Source: Pedobacter sp. MC2016-14
GTDB lineage: Bacteria > Bacteroidota > Bacteroidia > Sphingobacteriales > Sphingobacteriaceae
DNA: 64,000 nt
Direction of reading: 5' to 3'
Assembly (NCBI RefSeq): GCF_020991475.1
Contig: NZ_JAJMPA010000004.1
Location: 1 to 64,000 of the forward strand
Both the position numbers and the translations under genes were made by a program. Of this stretch, positions 15,795 to 23,763 are shown one piece after another. The notes below the pieces were generated by a model that was not told the DNA's origin, made no database searches, and saw only the letters and a list, made by a program, of their open reading frames with translations. Numbering within the stretch: position 1 is the stretch's first letter; every line of letters begins with the position of its first letter.

Positions 15795-17027
15795 ATGTTT
15801 AAATCTCTGTTTGCCTGCTGTATCATGCTGTTTTGCTGCGCCTTTGTTTATGGGCAGGCCGGATTGAGCATTAGCGGTGAAGTACGTGATAAAAAAGGCG
15901 AAACATTGCCCGGTGCGGGGGTTTACCTGAGCGGTTATAAACTTGCAACGGTAACGGATAACAATGGGAAATTTGTTTTGCCTAATCTTAAACCCGGCAA
16001 TTACAATCTGTTGGTGGAAATGATGGGCTACCTTCCTTTTACTAAAAATGTAATCCTTTCAGACAAATCGGCTACGGTAACCCTGGTGTTGTCGGAGAAC
16101 ACCATTACCCTTAAAGAAGTGGTGATCCAGGCCGACCCCAACCGGGAGAAATATATCAACTTGTTTAAAGAGTATTTTATTGGTAAAACGCCGAATGCCG
16201 CCAAATGTAAACTCCTGAACCCGCAAGTTTTATATGTGAAATTTGACAAAAACTCCAATACGCTGAATGTGCAGAGCAATGAGTTTCTGATCATTGAAAA
16301 CAGGGCCCTCGGTTATCGGCTCAAGTACATGCTGCAGCAATTTGAATACAATTACAATACGAGGATCATCTTTTATTCGGGGCTGCCCAATTTTGAAGAT
16401 TTAAAAGGCTCAAAGGCCAAAAAGAAAGAATGGATGCTGAACCGGGAAGTAGCGTATTATGGCTCTTCGCAGCAATTTTTTAAAGCTTTATATAGGGGTA
16501 CTACCAAAGAAGAAGGCTTCATATTACATAAACTGATTAAGATTAAAAATCCCAACCGGCCACCTGATACGCTCATCAACACCAACATCAGGCGTTTCAT
16601 GAAGTCCATGCATGGGGTTATCCGGCTAGGTTCTGCCTTTAACGATTCGCTGAACCTGTGGACGCAGATTAAAAACATGCCTAAAGACATCCCTACTTTA
16701 AACCGTGGGGATGTGCTGACGGATACCCTGGTGACACAGCAGTACCAGAACCTTAAAACCATCAATTATAAAGACGACTTGTATGTGATGTACACTGGTG
16801 AAAGGGAAACAGTGGATTATACCAACCGCTCTGGTCATTCAGTAATGCGCCCACTAGATGTACCAAACTACCAGATTTCGGTGATTAAAATGCTAAAAGG
16901 CCCCGTACATTTCTTTGCCAATGGTGGAACTTACGAACCCCAGTCTTTACTGTACGAAGGGTTCTGGGCCTGGGAAAAGATTGCCGACCTGGTGCCTATG
17001 GATTATATACCGCTGAAGGCAAGATAA
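15795..17027 (+). CDS. Carboxypeptidase-regulatory-like domain protein
   Basis: A 410-residue exported protein. A signal peptide (ends FVYGQ) is followed by a carboxypeptidase D regulatory-like beta-sandwich (about 25-110: ISGEVRDKKGETLPGAGVYL to YLPFTKNVILSD). The remaining 300 residues have no domain I can name and look soluble and mixed alpha/beta. Such domains are common at the N-terminus of TonB receptors, but no barrel follows here. A near-consensus -7 box TACTTTAG (15783-15790) ends 4 bases before the ATG. Function unknown; probably envelope. Confidence 0.75.
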   Translation: MFKSLFACCIMLFCCAFVYGQAGLSISGEVRDKKGETLPGAGVYLSGYKLATVTDNNGKFVLPNLKPGNYNLLVEMMGYLPFTKNVILSDKSATVTLVLSENTITLKEVVIQADPNREKYINLFKEYFIGKTPNAAKCKLLNPQVLYVKFDKNSNTLNVQSNEFLIIENRALGYRLKYMLQQFEYNYNTRIIFYSGLPNFEDLKGSKAKKKEWMLNREVAYYGSSQQFFKALYRGTTKEEGFILHKLIKIKNPNRPPDTLINTNIRRFMKSMHGVIRLGSAFNDSLNLWTQIKNMPKDIPTLNRGDVLTDTLVTQQYQNLKTINYKDDLYVMYTGERETVDYTNRSGHSVMRPLDVPNYQISVIKMLKGPVHFFANGGTYEPQSLLYEGFWAWEKIADLVPMDYIPLKAR

Positions 17028-17085
17028 GCCTTGATGTGGATAAGTTGCCCTTGCAGGATTGCTAATTTTATTAGCATATTTGTTT

Positions 17086-18180
17086 ATGCAAACAGAGCAA
17101 GGTAACCCTGAAGATCATCCTGAAAAAGCAAACCTATATTTTAAAGGCAGAGGTGCGCAGTTTAACCCGAATAACCGCTTTGCCAAAAACGACTACTTGA
17201 AAGAGCATGTTGAAGGTATTGACGATTGGGAAGAAACGGATCATAAAACGAAGTTTATCTTCGGACAGTCAAAATCTATTGTCAATAAAGTGGAAAGTCC
17301 TGATGTAGGCATGGCGTATTCCTTAAATCCGTACCAGGGTTGCGAACATGGCTGTACGTATTGTTATGCGCGCAATGCGCATGAATACTGGGGCTTTAGT
17401 GCGGGGATGGATTTTGAGCAAAAGATCATTGTTAAAAAGGAAGCACCAGAACTGTTCAAGAAATTTTTGGAGCGTAAAGGCTGGAATGCAGAAACCATTT
17501 CCCTCTCTGGCAATACAGATTGTTACCAGCCTGCAGAACGGCAGTTTAAAATTACCAGGCAACTGCTGGAGATTGCATTGGCTTACAAACAGCCGATTGG
17601 CATGATTACCAAAAATTCACTGGTATTGCGTGACCTTGACCTTTTACAGGAGATGGCTAAACTGAATTTATGCATGGTCTACGTTTCCATTAACAGTTTG
17701 AACGAAAAATTAAGGCTCCAGATGGAACCCCGTACTACTACGGCCAGACAAAGGTTAAAGGTAGTAGAAGAATTGAGTAAGGCCGGCATTCCCACGGGGG
17801 TAATGGTAGCCCCATTGGTGCCAGGACTGAGCGACCATGAAATTCCGCAGATTTTGAAAACGATAGCTGGTTGTGGCGCTGTTTCTGCAGGTTATACTAT
17901 AGTACGCTTAAACGGGGCGATAGCCGGAATTTTTGAAGACTGGTTAAGGAAGAATTTTCCCGACCGCTTTGATAAAGTATGGCATATGATCCAGAGCTGT
18001 CATGGAGGAAAAGTTAATGACAGCAGGTTTGGCGACAGGATGCGCGGGGAAGGCAATATTGCACAAATGATTAGGGATACCTTTAAACTGCATTGCAGGT
18101 TAAACAAGCTCAATGAACAAAGGATTATACTAAACTCTGGTTTATTTGAAGTGCCACAGGCACAAATGAAATTATTTTAG
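17086..18180 (+). CDS. PA0069-family radical SAM protein
   Basis: A 364-residue radical SAM enzyme. The [4Fe-4S] motif CxxxCxxC is seen in YQGCEHGCTYCYARNAHEYWG (cited by landmark: Cys-EHG-Cys-TY-Cys). Downstream blocks SLSGNTDCYQPAER and GVMVAPLVPGLSDHE are typical of the PA0069/Rv2578c family (SplB-related). The substrate is unknown. I chose ATG 17086; the frame extends upstream only to a TTG. The stop lies inside a hairpin shared with the convergent ettA gene. Confidence 0.88.
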   Translation: MQTEQGNPEDHPEKANLYFKGRGAQFNPNNRFAKNDYLKEHVEGIDDWEETDHKTKFIFGQSKSIVNKVESPDVGMAYSLNPYQGCEHGCTYCYARNAHEYWGFSAGMDFEQKIIVKKEAPELFKKFLERKGWNAETISLSGNTDCYQPAERQFKITRQLLEIALAYKQPIGMITKNSLVLRDLDLLQEMAKLNLCMVYVSINSLNEKLRLQMEPRTTTARQRLKVVEELSKAGIPTGVMVAPLVPGLSDHEIPQILKTIAGCGAVSAGYTIVRLNGAIAGIFEDWLRKNFPDRFDKVWHMIQSCHGGKVNDSRFGDRMRGEGNIAQMIRDTFKLHCRLNKLNEQRIILNSGLFEVPQAQMKLF

Positions 18181-18209
18181 CGGCTGACAGTTATCATCAG
18201 CCGCTAAAA
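18175..18209. terminator. Hairpin between convergent genes
   Basis: TTTTAGCGGCTGA (18175-18187) pairs with TCAGCCGCTAAAA (18197-18209), a 13-bp perfect stem with a 9-base loop. There is no T-run beyond the stem in either direction except the T/A pairs inside it. It probably ends or protects both converging transcripts. Confidence 0.55.
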
Positions 18210-18214
18210 AAGAA

Positions 18215-19891
18215 TTATCCTAGTTTTTTATATTTAATTCTGTGAGGTGTTACATCGCCAAGGCGTTTTTTACGGTTCTCCTCATAATCACTGTAATTAC
18301 CTTCAAAGAAGTAGACCTGAGAATTGCCTTCAAAGGCCAGGATATGCGTACAGATGCGGTCAAGGAACCACCTGTCGTGACTAATCACAACGGCACATCC
18401 ACCAAAGTTCTCCAACGCCTCTTCCAAAGCCCTTAAAGTATTTACGTCGATATCATTGGTCGGCTCATCCAGCAGCAATACGTTTGCTCCTTTTTTAAGC
18501 GTAATGGCCAGGTGTACCCGGTTGCGTTCTCCACCAGAAAGCACACCAACTTTTTTCTGCTGGTCACCTCCGTTAAAGTTGAACTTGGATACATAGGCAC
18601 GACCATTGGAAGCTTTATTGCCCAGCATAATGTTGTCCAGTCCGTCGGTAATATTTTCATAAACTGTTTTCTCCGGATCGAGGTCATTGTGCATCTGGTC
18701 TACATAACCCAGCGCAACCGTTTCCCCTACCCTGAAGGTACCTTCATCTGGTGTTTCCTGTTCTGTGATGAGGCGGAACAAGGTGGTTTTACCCGCACCG
18801 TTTGGACCAATAATCCCTACAATACCAGCTGGAGGTAAGGAGAAGCTCAGGTTTTCAAACAAGATTTTATCCCCATAAGCTTTGGTTACGTTGTTCGCTT
18901 CTATGACCACATTACCCAGTCTTGGACCTGCAGGAATGAAAAGTTCCAGTTTGTCTTCTCTCTCCTTACCATCCTCAGAAGCTAACTTATCGTAATTTGA
19001 AAGACGGGCCTTAGATTTGGCATGTCTCGCTTTTGGTGCCATACGCACCCACTCCAGCTCGCGTTCCAGGGTTTTCTGGCGTTTGCTCTCTGTTTTCTCT
19101 TCTTGAGACAGGCGTTTGGCTTTTTGATCTAACCAGGACGAATAATTTCCTTTCCATGGAATACCTTCACCACGGTCAAGTTCAAGAATCCAGCCTGCAA
19201 CATTATCCAGGAAGTACCTGTCGTGCGTTACTGCAATTACAGTTCCCTTGTATTCTTTTAAAAATTGCTCTAACCAGTCGATGCTCTCCGCATCAAGGTG
19301 ATTGGTTGGCTCATCCAGCAATAGCACATCAGGTTCTTGCAACAACAAACGGCACATGGCCACCCTGCGACGTTCACCACCAGACAGCACACCAATTTTG
19401 GTCTCCGGATCTGGGCAGCGCAAAGCATCCATTGCACGCTCCAGTTTGGTATCCAGTTCCCAGGCATTGGTGGCATCAATCTTATCCTGCAACTCTCCCT
19501 GTTTTGCCATCAGTTTGTCCATGGCATCCGCATCTTCATATACTTCAGGTAAACCGAACTGCTCGTTTATGGCTTCGTACTCTTTTAGGATGGCAGTAAT
19601 TTCTGCCACACCTTCTTCTACAACTTCCCGAACGGTTTTATTTTCGTCCAGTTCCGGCTCCTGCGCAAGGTAACCAACGGTATAACCCGGAGAGAAAACC
19701 ACTTCGCCCTGGAAAGCCTTATCAATACCTGCAATAATTTTGAGTACAGATGACTTTCCCGATCCATTTAAACCGATGACACCGATTTTAGCACCGTAAA
19801 AGAATGAGAGGTATATGTTTTTTAAAACTTGTTTCTGAGGGGGGTAAATCTTGTTTACACCCGCCATCGAAAAGATTATTTTTTCGTCCAT
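18215..19891 (-). CDS. ettA: Energy-dependent translational throttle protein EttA (ABC-F)
   Basis: A 558-residue soluble ABC-F ATPase with two nucleotide-binding domains. Domain 1 has GLNGSGKS (about 42-49) and LSGGERRRVAMCRLL with LLLDEPTNHLD. Domain 2 has GPNGAGKT and LSGGERNRVHLA with LLLDEPTNDID. The linker between them carries the basic region EWVRMAPKARHAKSKARL typical of EttA. EttA gates the ribosomal E site in response to energy state. A perfect promoter (19912-19941) lies over the end of the upstream phosphatase gene. Confidence 0.93.
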   Translation of the reverse strand: MDEKIIFSMAGVNKIYPPQKQVLKNIYLSFFYGAKIGVIGLNGSGKSSVLKIIAGIDKAFQGEVVFSPGYTVGYLAQEPELDENKTVREVVEEGVAEITAILKEYEAINEQFGLPEVYEDADAMDKLMAKQGELQDKIDATNAWELDTKLERAMDALRCPDPETKIGVLSGGERRRVAMCRLLLQEPDVLLLDEPTNHLDAESIDWLEQFLKEYKGTVIAVTHDRYFLDNVAGWILELDRGEGIPWKGNYSSWLDQKAKRLSQEEKTESKRQKTLERELEWVRMAPKARHAKSKARLSNYDKLASEDGKEREDKLELFIPAGPRLGNVVIEANNVTKAYGDKILFENLSFSLPPAGIVGIIGPNGAGKTTLFRLITEQETPDEGTFRVGETVALGYVDQMHNDLDPEKTVYENITDGLDNIMLGNKASNGRAYVSKFNFNGGDQQKKVGVLSGGERNRVHLAITLKKGANVLLLDEPTNDIDVNTLRALEEALENFGGCAVVISHDRWFLDRICTHILAFEGNSQVYFFEGNYSDYEENRKKRLGDVTPHRIKYKKLG

Positions 19892-19911
19892 TTATTACTT
19901 TTAATTAACTA

Positions 19912-19941
19912 CAAAAATAGGGCTTTTAAACTTACCACCAA
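19912..19941 (-). promoter_or_regulatory. ettA promoter (TTG-N19-TATTTTTG)
   Basis: On the minus strand the -33 TTG is at 19941-19939 and a perfect -7 box TATTTTTG at 19919-19912, exactly 19 bp apart. The promoter overlaps the 3' end of the HAD phosphatase gene, so ettA can be expressed on its own. The leader is about 15-20 bases. Confidence 0.75.
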
Positions 19942-20705
19942 ACCAGTGGAAATTTGATTTCATCTACAGAGCTGGCGATTAAATCTGGTTTAAAAGCATA
20001 TTGCCCCAAGGTGTCTTTAGTTGAAATTCCAGACAGCACAAGGATGGTTTTATAACCCATTTGTACGCCGCCCTGGATATCGGTTTCCATGGTATCGCCG
20101 ATGACTGTAGTTTCGCTGGTTTCCAGACCAAGAAACTTTCTGGCAGAACGCATCATAACCGGACTGGGCTTACCAGTAACAAAGGCCTTGATACCAGTCG
20201 CTTCTTCAATCATAGCTGTTGTAGCGGCTATACCAAGGTTATTCCATCCCGGCTTTTTAGGTGAAGGATCTCTGTTGGTGGTGATGAACTTTGCACCTGC
20301 AAGGATCATATCTACGGCACGCTGTACCATTTCCAGTGTAAAATTCCGTCCTTCACCCAGTACTACAAATTCAGGATCTGTATTGACCAGGGTAATACCA
20401 TGATCGTGCAAAGAGCTCAGCAGGCCACCTTCGCCCAGTACATAGGCTGTACCGTTAGGACTTTGATCGGCCAGAAATTTTGCTGTAGCCATTGCACTGG
20501 TATATACGTGACTGGCATCAACTTTAATACCAAGGCTTTTTAATTTCCTTACCACTTCCAGACTGGTCCTCTGGCTGTTGTTGGTCATAAAGGCAAAAGG
20601 AATTTTATTGTCAATTAGGCCCTTAATAAATTTATCGGCTCCAAATATTAATGCTTCGCCACTGTATATGACACCATCCATGTCAATTAATAATCCTTGT
20701 TTCAT
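19932..20705 (-). CDS. HAD-IIA family phosphatase (NagD-like)
   Basis: A 257-residue haloacid-dehalogenase hydrolase. The nucleophile motif is DMDGVIYSG (Asp8/Asp10). Motif II is FMTNNSQRT, a lysine sits in the cap/motif III region (GKPSPVMMRSA), and motif IV is VIGDTMETDIQGG. The IIA cap between motifs II and III marks the NagD/PLP-phosphatase/4-nitrophenylphosphatase group. The substrate is not readable. A -7 box TATATTTG (minus strand, 20789-20782) lies in the long upstream region. Confidence 0.88.
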   Translation of the reverse strand: MKQGLLIDMDGVIYSGEALIFGADKFIKGLIDNKIPFAFMTNNSQRTSLEVVRKLKSLGIKVDASHVYTSAMATAKFLADQSPNGTAYVLGEGGLLSSLHDHGITLVNTDPEFVVLGEGRNFTLEMVQRAVDMILAGAKFITTNRDPSPKKPGWNNLGIAATTAMIEEATGIKAFVTGKPSPVMMRSARKFLGLETSETTVIGDTMETDIQGGVQMGYKTILVLSGISTKDTLGQYAFKPDLIASSVDEIKFPLVWW

Positions 20706-21188
20706 TAGTTTAGTTTAAAATTCGGTGATTAAGGGTTTATAGGCTGATCCTGTACTCCTGTATAAAACCGATGGTGAGCCACAAATATAATATTTGTGAA
20801 AACAGCCGGACAGGAATTGTAACATTTTATTTGTAAAGAAAAAAAATAACTACCAAAATGGCAGAGATTCTGTTTCGCTTCACCAGTTTTGACAGTTGAA
20901 GACAGGATTAATTTTTGTGACCTGAAAAATACAAAAGGTGGAAATATAGGGATGAACCTGTGCGGGAAGCCCGTTCAAAGGATTTAATTACAGTTTAAAT
21001 AAATGAAACCTGCTGATTTGCAGTCTTTAATTTCCGTCAGCATTCAGTAAACATTTGTGAAATTACGGCATGCCTGAGAACCATTCTATGGCATATGGCG
21101 TAATTGTTGATAAAATATGTTGACTGGAATCGTATATTTATAAACAATTTTATAGTTTAGGACATTCCGGTTTTTAGAAAGGTTATAT
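20706..21188. other. Divergent intergenic region between HAD phosphatase and clpC
   Basis: About 480 bases without a gene. A near-palindrome CACAAATAT-A-ATATTTGTG at 20780-20798 supplies a perfect minus-strand -7 box (TATATTTG). I looked for the CIRCE operator (TTAGCACTC/GAGTGCTAA) before clpC and did not find it. No RNA gene was recognised. Confidence 0.5.
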
Positions 21189-23714
21189 ATGGAAGCTAAA
21201 TTTTCACCACAAGTAAAAGATGTGATCTCGTTTAGCAGGGAAGAAGCCCTGAGATTAGGTCACGATTATATTGGCGCAGAACATCTTTTGTTGGGTCTTA
21301 TTCGCGAAGGCGATGGTATGGCCATCAAAATATTAAGATCGTTGGGCGTTGATACTTCAAAACTTCGCCGTTCTATTGAGGATGCAGTTAGAGGAACGTC
21401 CAGTGTTACGGTTAATCTGGGCAATATCCCATTGACCAAACAAGCTGAAAAAGTATTAAAAATTACCTATCTGGAAGCAAAGATTTTTAAAAGCGACCTG
21501 ATTGGAACTGAGCATTTGTTGTTGTCTATTCTGCGTGATGACGATAACATCGCTTCTCAGATTTTAATGCAGTTCAGCATCAATTATGAAACCTTTAAAC
21601 AGGAGGTTGAAATGAATAAAAATGGTTTTAGGGACGACGTCGAAAACAGTGCCTCTACAGGCGGTGATGACGACTACCGCGAAGAGGAATCTTTCAGCAG
21701 TCCTAAAAAAGTTTCAGATATTAAATCTAAGACACCCGTACTGGATAATTTTGGCAGGGACCTGACCAAGGCTGCTGAAGAAGGAAAGCTGGATCCGATT
21801 GTTGGCCGAGAGAAAGAAATTGAGCGTGTATCGCAAATTCTTTCCCGTCGTAAAAAGAACAACCCTATTTTAATTGGAGAACCGGGTGTAGGTAAATCTG
21901 CCATTGCTGAAGGTCTTGCACTGCGCATTGTACAACGTAAGGTTTCCAGGGTATTGTTCAACAAACGTGTGGTTACTTTAGATCTTGCTTCTTTAGTTGC
22001 AGGAACCAAGTACCGCGGACAGTTTGAAGAGCGTATGAAAGCCGTAATGAACGAGCTGGAGAAATCTACGGATGTGATCTTGTTTATTGATGAGATCCAT
22101 ACCATTGTTGGTGCTGGTGGCGCATCTGGATCATTGGATGCTTCGAACATGTTTAAACCTGCGCTTGCACGTGGAGAGATCCAATGCATCGGGGCGACTA
22201 CGCTTGACGAATACCGTCAGTACATTGAAAAAGATGGTGCTTTAGATCGTCGTTTCCAAAAGGTAATGATTGAGCCGGCTACACCGGATGAAACCATTGA
22301 AATTTTGAACCGCATTAAAGAAAAATACGAAGAGCACCATGGGGTGACTTATACTGATGAAGCGATTGCTGCTTGTGTGGCACTGACTTCGAGGTATATT
22401 ACCGACAGGTTTCTTCCGGATAAAGCAATTGATGCGCTTGATGAAGCGGGTTCAAGGGTACACTTGACCAATATCCATGTTCCTGAGAACATTATTGATA
22501 TTGAGAAGAAAATTGAAGACATTAAAGTTGAAAAAAACAAAGTTGTTAAAAGTCAGAAATACGAAGAGGCTGCAAAATTAAGGGATACTGAAAAGAACCT
22601 TTTAGAGCAGCTTGACCGTGCTAAGGCAGAGTGGGAAGCAGAAACTAAAACCAAGCGTTATGAAGTTTCTGAAGACAACGTTGCCGAAGTGGTATCAATG
22701 ATGACCGGAATTCCTTTGCAACGTGTTGGACAAACAGACAGTGCGAAACTGCTGAACATGTATGATACGGTTGCCGAGAAAATTATTGGCCAGGACGATG
22801 CGATTAAAAAACTGACCAAAGCGATTCAACGTACCAGAGCGGGATTAAAAGATCCTAAGAAACCAATTGGTTCCTTTATCTTCTTAGGTCCTACCGGTGT
22901 TGGTAAAACGGAATTGGCTAAAGAGCTTGCCAGGTTTATGTTTGACAGTGATGATTCACTGATCCAGATTGACATGAGTGAGTACATGGAGAAATTTGCC
23001 GTATCACGTCTAGTGGGTGCGCCTCCGGGATATGTGGGTTATGAAGAAGGTGGACAGCTGACTGAAAAAGTTCGTCGTAAGCCTTATGCTGTAATCCTTT
23101 TGGATGAGATTGAGAAAGCTCACCCTGATGTATTCAATATCCTTTTACAGGTATTGGATGAAGGACAACTGACCGACAGTTTGGGACGTAAGGTAGATTT
23201 TAGAAATACCATCATCATCATGACTTCTAACATTGGTGCACGCCAGTTGAAAGATTTTGGACAAGGTGTGGGATTCTCTACTGCTGCTAAAACCAACCAG
23301 GTAGACGCGCATTCTAAAGGTGTAATTGAAAGTGCTTTGAAACGTGCTTTTGCACCAGAGTTCTTGAACCGTGTAGATGATGTGGTGGTGTTTAATACCT
23401 TAGGTAAAGAGGAAATCTTTAGAATCATTGACATTGAACTGAAATCTTTATTTGGCCGTGTTCATAACCTGGGTTATGAAATTAAGCTGACTGACACTGC
23501 GAAAGAATTTATTGCAGAGAAAGGTTTTGACAGTGCTTTTGGTGCACGTCCGCTTAAAAGAGCGATCCAGAAGTACCTGGAAGATCCGATTGCGGAGGAG
23601 ATCCTTAAAGGCGAAATTGCCGAAGGGGACATTTTGGAAATCTCTTACGATAAGGAGAAAGACCAGATTGTTGTAGAAAACAAGAGTCCTGGTAAGAAAA
23701 AAGTAACGAAATAG
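21189..23714 (+). CDS. clpC: ATP-dependent Clp protease ATP-binding subunit ClpC
   Basis: An 841-residue AAA+ unfoldase that feeds ClpP. It has a Clp N-domain with two repeats (about 3-140), AAA module 1 with GEPGVGKS (about 235) and FIDEIHTIVGAG, a UVR-like segment in the linker (SQKYEEAAKLRDTEKNLLEQ, about 455-475), AAA module 2 with GPTGVGKT, and a C-terminal D2-small domain. The UVR segment distinguishes ClpC from ClpA/ClpB. The partner clpP is not in the window. A strong terminator follows. Confidence 0.95.
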   Translation: MEAKFSPQVKDVISFSREEALRLGHDYIGAEHLLLGLIREGDGMAIKILRSLGVDTSKLRRSIEDAVRGTSSVTVNLGNIPLTKQAEKVLKITYLEAKIFKSDLIGTEHLLLSILRDDDNIASQILMQFSINYETFKQEVEMNKNGFRDDVENSASTGGDDDYREEESFSSPKKVSDIKSKTPVLDNFGRDLTKAAEEGKLDPIVGREKEIERVSQILSRRKKNNPILIGEPGVGKSAIAEGLALRIVQRKVSRVLFNKRVVTLDLASLVAGTKYRGQFEERMKAVMNELEKSTDVILFIDEIHTIVGAGGASGSLDASNMFKPALARGEIQCIGATTLDEYRQYIEKDGALDRRFQKVMIEPATPDETIEILNRIKEKYEEHHGVTYTDEAIAACVALTSRYITDRFLPDKAIDALDEAGSRVHLTNIHVPENIIDIEKKIEDIKVEKNKVVKSQKYEEAAKLRDTEKNLLEQLDRAKAEWEAETKTKRYEVSEDNVAEVVSMMTGIPLQRVGQTDSAKLLNMYDTVAEKIIGQDDAIKKLTKAIQRTRAGLKDPKKPIGSFIFLGPTGVGKTELAKELARFMFDSDDSLIQIDMSEYMEKFAVSRLVGAPPGYVGYEEGGQLTEKVRRKPYAVILLDEIEKAHPDVFNILLQVLDEGQLTDSLGRKVDFRNTIIIMTSNIGARQLKDFGQGVGFSTAAKTNQVDAHSKGVIESALKRAFAPEFLNRVDDVVVFNTLGKEEIFRIIDIELKSLFGRVHNLGYEIKLTDTAKEFIAEKGFDSAFGARPLKRAIQKYLEDPIAEEILKGEIAEGDILEISYDKEKDQIVVENKSPGKKKVTK

Positions 23715-23724
23715 AAATTGATAC

Positions 23725-23760
23725 AAAAATCCCGCTGCAAGCAATTGCAGCGGGATTTTT
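23725..23760. terminator. Bidirectional terminator between clpC and the beta-barrel gene
   Basis: A perfect 16-bp stem: AAAAATCCCGCTGCAA (23725-23740) and TTGCAGCGGGATTTTT (23745-23760) around a GCAA loop. A-runs and T-runs on both sides serve the convergent genes. Confidence 0.92.
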
Positions 23761-23763
23761 TAT

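Noticed and set aside
19033..19599. 188-codon plus-strand frame.
   Set aside because: It is the antisense shadow of ettA, with Pro/His/Cys-rich composition and no family similarity.
20880..21188. CIRCE or CtsR-type operator before clpC.
   Set aside because: I looked for TTAGCACTC/GAGTGCTAA and for tandem heptad repeats and saw neither.
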